Below are positions 60,334 through 64,000 of a stretch of DNA of 64,000 nucleotides, piece by piece. Positions within the stretch are counted from its first letter, which is position 1. Each line of letters opens with the position of its first letter. Source of the DNA: Nonomuraea candida (lineage in GTDB: Bacteria > Actinomycetota > Actinomycetes > Streptosporangiales > Streptosporangiaceae); contig NZ_JOAG01000046.1 of the NCBI RefSeq assembly GCF_000725485.1, positions 9,746 to 73,745 on the forward strand, in the 5' to 3' direction. The translations under genes and the position numbers were made by a program. The notes beneath the pieces were generated by a model. The model had not been told where the DNA came from. It saw only the letters and a program-made list of their open reading frames with translations, and did not search any database.

Positions 60334-63066
60334 TCAGGCGAGGGTGGCGAGTTCTCCGCGGGAGGAGACGCCCAGCTTGGGATAGGCCTTGTACAGGTGG
60401 TAGCCGACCGTGCGGGGGCTGAGGAAGAGCTGGGCGGCGATGTCCTTGTTGGACAGCCCGCGCGCGGCCAGGTGGACGATCTGCCGTTCCTGCGGCGTCA
60501 GCTCGTCGGGCCGCCCCGGTGCGGGCGCGGCGGCGGCCAGCGCGCCCGCGGCCTGGAGCTCGGCCTTGGTCCGCTCCGCCCAGGGGATGGCGCCGAGGCG
60601 GTCGAAGGTGTCCATGGCCTGGCGCAGGTGGCCGACCGCGGCGCTGCGGCGGCGGGCCCGGCGCAGCCACTCCCCGTACAGCAGCCGGGTGCGCGCGTGC
60701 TCGAAGGCGGGCGCCGCGGCCTCCAGCGCCGCCTGGTAGTGCGGCTCGGCGTCGTCCCCGGCGAGCAGGGCCAGGCAGCGCTCGATGAGATGGCGCCGGC
60801 CCAGGCGCAGGTAGCGGGCCAGCGCCGGCCGGGCCCGCGCCGGCTCGCCGCTGCGTACGGCGGCCTCCACCAGGTCGGGCACGCAGCGCATGGCCGAGAC
60901 GTGATACCAGCCGGGACTGCCGGTGAGGGCTTCGAGCCGGGCGAGCGCCGGCTGCGTCCGGCCCTGGCCCAGGTCCAGCAGCGCCCGCGCCCAGTCGGCC
61001 CACATGGCGCCCTGCATGGGCACGGCCGGGCCCCGTGACACCTCGGCGGTGAGCCGGCGGTGACGCTCCTCATCGCCTTCGACCGCGGCCAGGAAGGCGA
61101 GCAGGGCCCTGTTCAGGGTGGCCCACTGGTGCTGGCCGGTGTTCTCGGCCAGCCGCAGGGCGGTGGTCGCGGCGCTGCCGGCCTCGTGGTGGCGCCCGCC
61201 GTGGAAGATCTCGGCCTGCGCCTGGAAGTACAGCACCATCGGCAGGATCCCGATGCTGCCTTCGGCGTGGCAGCGGGCGACCAGGCGGGAGGACATCCGC
61301 AGGGTGGCGTCGTCCTGCCCGGCCAGGAGCGGCGTGCCGCAGGCCATGGCCGCCAGGCGGGGCGGGTAGTCGGCCAGGGCGTGCTCGGCCTCGGCGACGG
61401 CCCGTTCCACGTCGGCCCGTTCCGCGTCGGCCTGTTCCGCATCGGCCTGTTCCGCATCGGCCTGTTCCGCATCGGCCCGTTCCGTGTCGGCCTGTTCCGC
61501 ATCGGCCCGCTCTGTGCCGGTCAGCCGGGCGAAGGCGGCGGTCTGCAGGCGGGCCAGCGCGGCGATCGGCTCGTCGAGCAGCCTCTCGCCCAGAGCCTCC
61601 GTCAGCCGGGCGGTCACCTCGGTCAGCTCGGCCTCGCCGGCGTACAGGGCCGTCTGGAAGGCCCGGACGAGCAGGGCCGGGTTCTGGCGGGCGGCCTCGG
61701 TCATCAGGTGGTGCGCCTCGCCGTACCGGCCCCAGGAGAAGTGGGCGGTGGCCTGGGTGTGGAGGATGCGCGAGCGCAGCGCCGGATCACCGGTCAGCGC
61801 CTCGGCCTCGCCGGCCAGCGCCTGGCCCCAGTCCAGCTCCCCCGCCTCGGTGGCGGACTCGGCCGCCGAGGTCAGGCGCCGCGCGCGGGTCTCCTCGTCG
61901 CCGGAGGTCAGTGCGGCGGCGCGCTGGTACGCGGCGGCCGCCGCGGCGTACCCGTGCCGCCGTCTGGCCCGGTGCGCGGTGCGTTCGAGCTCCGCCGCCA
62001 CCTGCTCGCTCGGGCCGACGGTGGCCGCGGCCAGGTGCCAGGCCCGCCGGTCGGCGTGGTGGTCGCCGGTCAGCGTCTCGGCCAGCGCGGCGTGCACGGC
62101 CAGCCGCGCGCTGATCGGCGCCCGCTGGTAGACGGCCTCGCGGATCAGCGGATGGCGGAAGCGGACGTGCCGCCCGTCGGCCGTCACGAGCCCCACGCTC
62201 TCGGCGGGACGCAGGTCCGCGGCCGTCACGCCGAGCAGCTCGGCGGCGGCGAGCACCTCGTCCAGCCCCTCCCCCGCGGCGGCCACCAGCAGCAGCGTCC
62301 TGGTCGCCTCGGGCAGGTGGTCCACCTGGCTGTGGAAGGCCGCCTGGAGCCGGCTGGTCAAGGGCAGCGCGCCGGGCCCGTAGGCGTCCCGGTGCAGGGC
62401 GGCGGGCAGCTCGATGAGCGCCAGCGGGTTGCCCTGCGCCTCGGCGAGCAGCCGGTAGCGCTGGCCCGGGGTCAGCCGGTCGCCCTTCAGCACGGCCGCC
62501 GCGGCGGGCGAGGACAGCCCGGTCAGCGTGATCTCGGGCAGCCCGTGCACGTCGTCCCCGCGGGTGGCCATGATCAGGGCGATGCCCTCGGCGTCCAGCC
62601 GCCTGGCGGCGAAGGCGAGCGCGGCGCGGGAGCCGGGGTCCAGCCAGTGCGCGTCGTCGATGAGGCACAGGACCGGGCCGTCCTCGGCCGCCTCGGCCAG
62701 CAGTGACAGCACGGCCAGGCCGACGAGCAGCGCGTCGGCGCCCTCCCCCTCGGTCAGGCCGAGCGCCGTCTCCAGCGCGCGCCGCTGCGGTGGCGGCAGC
62801 CGGTCGGCCCGGTGCAGCACGGGCCGGAGCAGCAGGTGCAGGCCCGCGTAGGCCAGCTCGCTCTCGGACGGCACGCCGCTGCGCCTGATGACCTGGATGC
62901 CGCCGGCACGTCCGGCGGCGTAGTCGAGCAGCGCGGTCTTACCGATTCCCGGCTCGCCTTTGAGCACCAGAGCACCACTCCGGCCGGCCCTCACCCTGTC
63001 GAGAAGCTCGTCGATGACGGATGTCTCGGCCTCTCGCCCGTACAGCATGCGCTCCCTTACCGACAC
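60334..63066 (-). CDS. LAL-type LuxR regulator (large ATP-binding)
   Basis: A 910-residue regulator: Walker A GEPGIGKTALL (37-46), Walker B VLCLIDDAHWLD (~132-143), a long helical/TPR middle and a C-terminal LuxR helix-turn-helix (LTPQERQIVHLAARGLSNKD). A 15-bp array encodes eight DAEQA/DAERA-like units around residue 520-560. GTG 63066 start (ATG 63048 possible). Divergent from an NTF2-like/secreted pair it may activate. Confidence 0.9.
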   Translation of the reverse strand: MSVRERMLYGREAETSVIDELLDRVRAGRSGALVLKGEPGIGKTALLDYAAGRAGGIQVIRRSGVPSESELAYAGLHLLLRPVLHRADRLPPPQRRALETALGLTEGEGADALLVGLAVLSLLAEAAEDGPVLCLIDDAHWLDPGSRAALAFAARRLDAEGIALIMATRGDDVHGLPEITLTGLSSPAAAAVLKGDRLTPGQRYRLLAEAQGNPLALIELPAALHRDAYGPGALPLTSRLQAAFHSQVDHLPEATRTLLLVAAAGEGLDEVLAAAELLGVTAADLRPAESVGLVTADGRHVRFRHPLIREAVYQRAPISARLAVHAALAETLTGDHHADRRAWHLAAATVGPSEQVAAELERTAHRARRRHGYAAAAAAYQRAAALTSGDEETRARRLTSAAESATEAGELDWGQALAGEAEALTGDPALRSRILHTQATAHFSWGRYGEAHHLMTEAARQNPALLVRAFQTALYAGEAELTEVTARLTEALGERLLDEPIAALARLQTAAFARLTGTERADAEQADTERADAEQADAEQADAEQADAERADVERAVAEAEHALADYPPRLAAMACGTPLLAGQDDATLRMSSRLVARCHAEGSIGILPMVLYFQAQAEIFHGGRHHEAGSAATTALRLAENTGQHQWATLNRALLAFLAAVEGDEERHRRLTAEVSRGPAVPMQGAMWADWARALLDLGQGRTQPALARLEALTGSPGWYHVSAMRCVPDLVEAAVRSGEPARARPALARYLRLGRRHLIERCLALLAGDDAEPHYQAALEAAAPAFEHARTRLLYGEWLRRARRRSAAVGHLRQAMDTFDRLGAIPWAERTKAELQAAGALAAAAPAPGRPDELTPQERQIVHLAARGLSNKDIAAQLFLSPRTVGYHLYKAYPKLGVSSRGELATLA
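61396..61515 (-). repeat. 15-bp tandem array in the LAL gene
   Basis: Eight 15-base units (consensus ATCGGCCTGTTCCGC, with 1-3 changes) encode an acidic, helix-forming EQADA/ERADA repeat. In frame throughout. Confidence 0.9.
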
Positions 63067-63116
63067 AATTACCTAATCGCGACAGATGACCATTATGTGC
63101 GGTTTCTCTAGCTTTC

Positions 63117-63485
63117 ATGGTCATGAAGAACATCGACGAGCTCATCGCTCGCTACATCGCCACCTGGAACGAGACCGACCCCGCCGCCCGTCGCGCCGCC
63201 ATCGACGCGCTGTGGACCCCTGACGGCGTCTACACCGATCCGATGGCGGTCGCCTCGGGAACCGCCGCGATCGACGCCACCATCGCCGCCGTCCAGGAGC
63301 AGTTCCCCGGCTTCACCTTCACGCTGGGCGGGCCGGTGGACGCCCACCACGACATCGCCCGCTTCACCTGGGAGCTGGCGCAGGACGGCGCCGAGCCGCT
63401 GGTGGTCGGCTTCGACGTGGCGGTCGTCACCCCCGAGGGCCGCATCGACCGCGTCCACGGCTTCCTCGACAAGATCCCCTCCTGA
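63117..63485 (+). CDS. NTF2-like / SnoaL-type protein
   Basis: A 122-residue protein: DELIARYIATWNETDPAARR, LWTPDGVYTDPMAVASG and closing strands, an NTF2 fold. ATG 63117 or 63123. No ribosome site is obvious. It precedes a secreted relative by 13 bases. Confidence 0.85.
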   Translation: MVMKNIDELIARYIATWNETDPAARRAAIDALWTPDGVYTDPMAVASGTAAIDATIAAVQEQFPGFTFTLGGPVDAHHDIARFTWELAQDGAEPLVVGFDVAVVTPEGRIDRVHGFLDKIPS

Positions 63486-63498
63486 AGAAGGACGACCA

Positions 63499-64000
63499 TG
63501 AAGAACACTTCGCGATTCCTGGCAGCCGCCCTGCTGACGGCCCTGCCGCTCGTCGCGCTCGCCGCGCCCGCCCAGGCGCAGCGTGCGAAGGGACCGGAGA
63601 CCGGCCCCGTGATCGAGGGCTCGATCTCCCCTCAGGCGCGGACCTTCATCGACCGGCAGACCCGGTTCGGCTCCATGCCCACCGGCGACGGCGCCGAGCG
63701 GGTCGAGGTCTACGGCGAGATGTTCGCCGACGACGCGACCCTCTGGGAGGCCGCCGGCCGGATCATCCACGGCAAGACCGCCATCAAGCAGTCCATCTCG
63801 GCCACGCTCAAGCTGGTGCCGCAGTTCGGGTTCACGCCTCAGCGCCTCGCGGCCGGCGGCGACACCGTGATGTACGGGGCCCACAACACGGCCGTCATCG
63901 CCGGCAAGACGGTCGAGTACCCCGCCATCTACCGGGTGGTCCTCGACGCGTCCGGTGACGTGGTGCAGGGGCGGCGCTACTACGACCGCTACTCCTGGTT
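63499..64000 (+). CDS. Secreted NTF2-like protein (3' end outside window)
   Basis: At least 167 residues from ATG 63499 (GAAGGACG upstream) with a clear signal peptide (MKNTSRFLAAALLTALPLVA, cleavage near AQAQ). The mature part (YGEMFADDATLWEAAGRIIH, then YPAIYRVVLDASGDVVQGRR) is NTF2/SnoaL-like, a secreted counterpart of the preceding gene. The gene runs off the window edge. Confidence 0.8.

Overview
The DNA is very GC-rich, with strong third-position GC bias, GTG starts, many ATGA/GTGA overlaps and actinobacterial gene families throughout: TetR, XRE-cupin, ROK, ECF sigma factors with DGPF partners, LAL regulators, MMPL and protein O-mannosyltransferase. This fits the chromosome of a filamentous actinomycete. 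Streptosporangiaceae (Nonomuraea-like) is my guess from gene style; no rRNA or other marker fixes the genus. I saw no tRNA, rRNA, CRISPR array or intact insertion sequence.

Layout. 1-3062: the start of an exported lipoprotein (cut by the window edge), a 2H phosphoesterase and a large XRE/helical-repeat regulator. 3295-11600: the most notable locus, a class I lanthipeptide cluster of the FxLD type. It runs as three tightly coupled micro-ORFs, a PIMT-like O-methyltransferase, the precursor peptide, a full-length LanB dehydratase, a LanC cyclase, a second stand-alone SpaB_C/elimination-type protein and an unknown helical protein. The methyltransferase plus an Asp-Gly in the core predict an aspartimide/isoaspartate-containing product. 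11600-13420: a graveyard of gene fragments. 13421-19645: GNAT, aminoglycoside phosphotransferase-like kinase, a divergent NmrA/TetR pair, and an ECF42-type sigma factor with its DGPF partner and two accessory genes. 19646-23926: an ABC transporter operon behind a promoter with paired palindromes, then an AlaX tRNA editor coupled to an XRE-cupin regulator. 24153-33984: MFS exporters, a GlxA/PfpI/MFS operon, small membrane proteins, an XRE-cupin/DHA2 pair, a WGR/WD40-like protein and a MarR regulator. 34764-46353: NmrA protein, secreted cupin, a two-domain AttH/polyprenyl synthetase fusion, an MMPL transporter, a secreted protein, a ROK regulator, an epoxide hydrolase and a Tat-exported bicovalent flavoprotein. 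46388-52606: a two-component system, a second ROK regulator and a TetR-controlled SnoaL/alcohol dehydrogenase pair. 53022-64000: an ECF sigma / propeller protein / O-mannosyltransferase operon, GbsR and glycosyltransferase, a mosaic of broken genes, a tiny secreted protein, an SDR, a LAL regulator and two NTF2-fold proteins, the last cut by the edge.

How it works together. Apart from the lanthipeptide cluster, much of the window consists of small regulator-plus-effector modules (regulator divergent from or coupled to an exporter, reductase or NAD(P)-binding protein), often with a readable palindromic operator in the shared promoter. Several regulators appear to be translated from leaderless transcripts: a -10 hexamer lies 6-7 bases before the start codon. 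Several proteins carry short in-frame tandem repeats (MMPL loop, response-regulator tail, LAL linker), which are candidates for strain-to-strain length variation. Function calls rest on motif and family recognition by eye; no database search was run.
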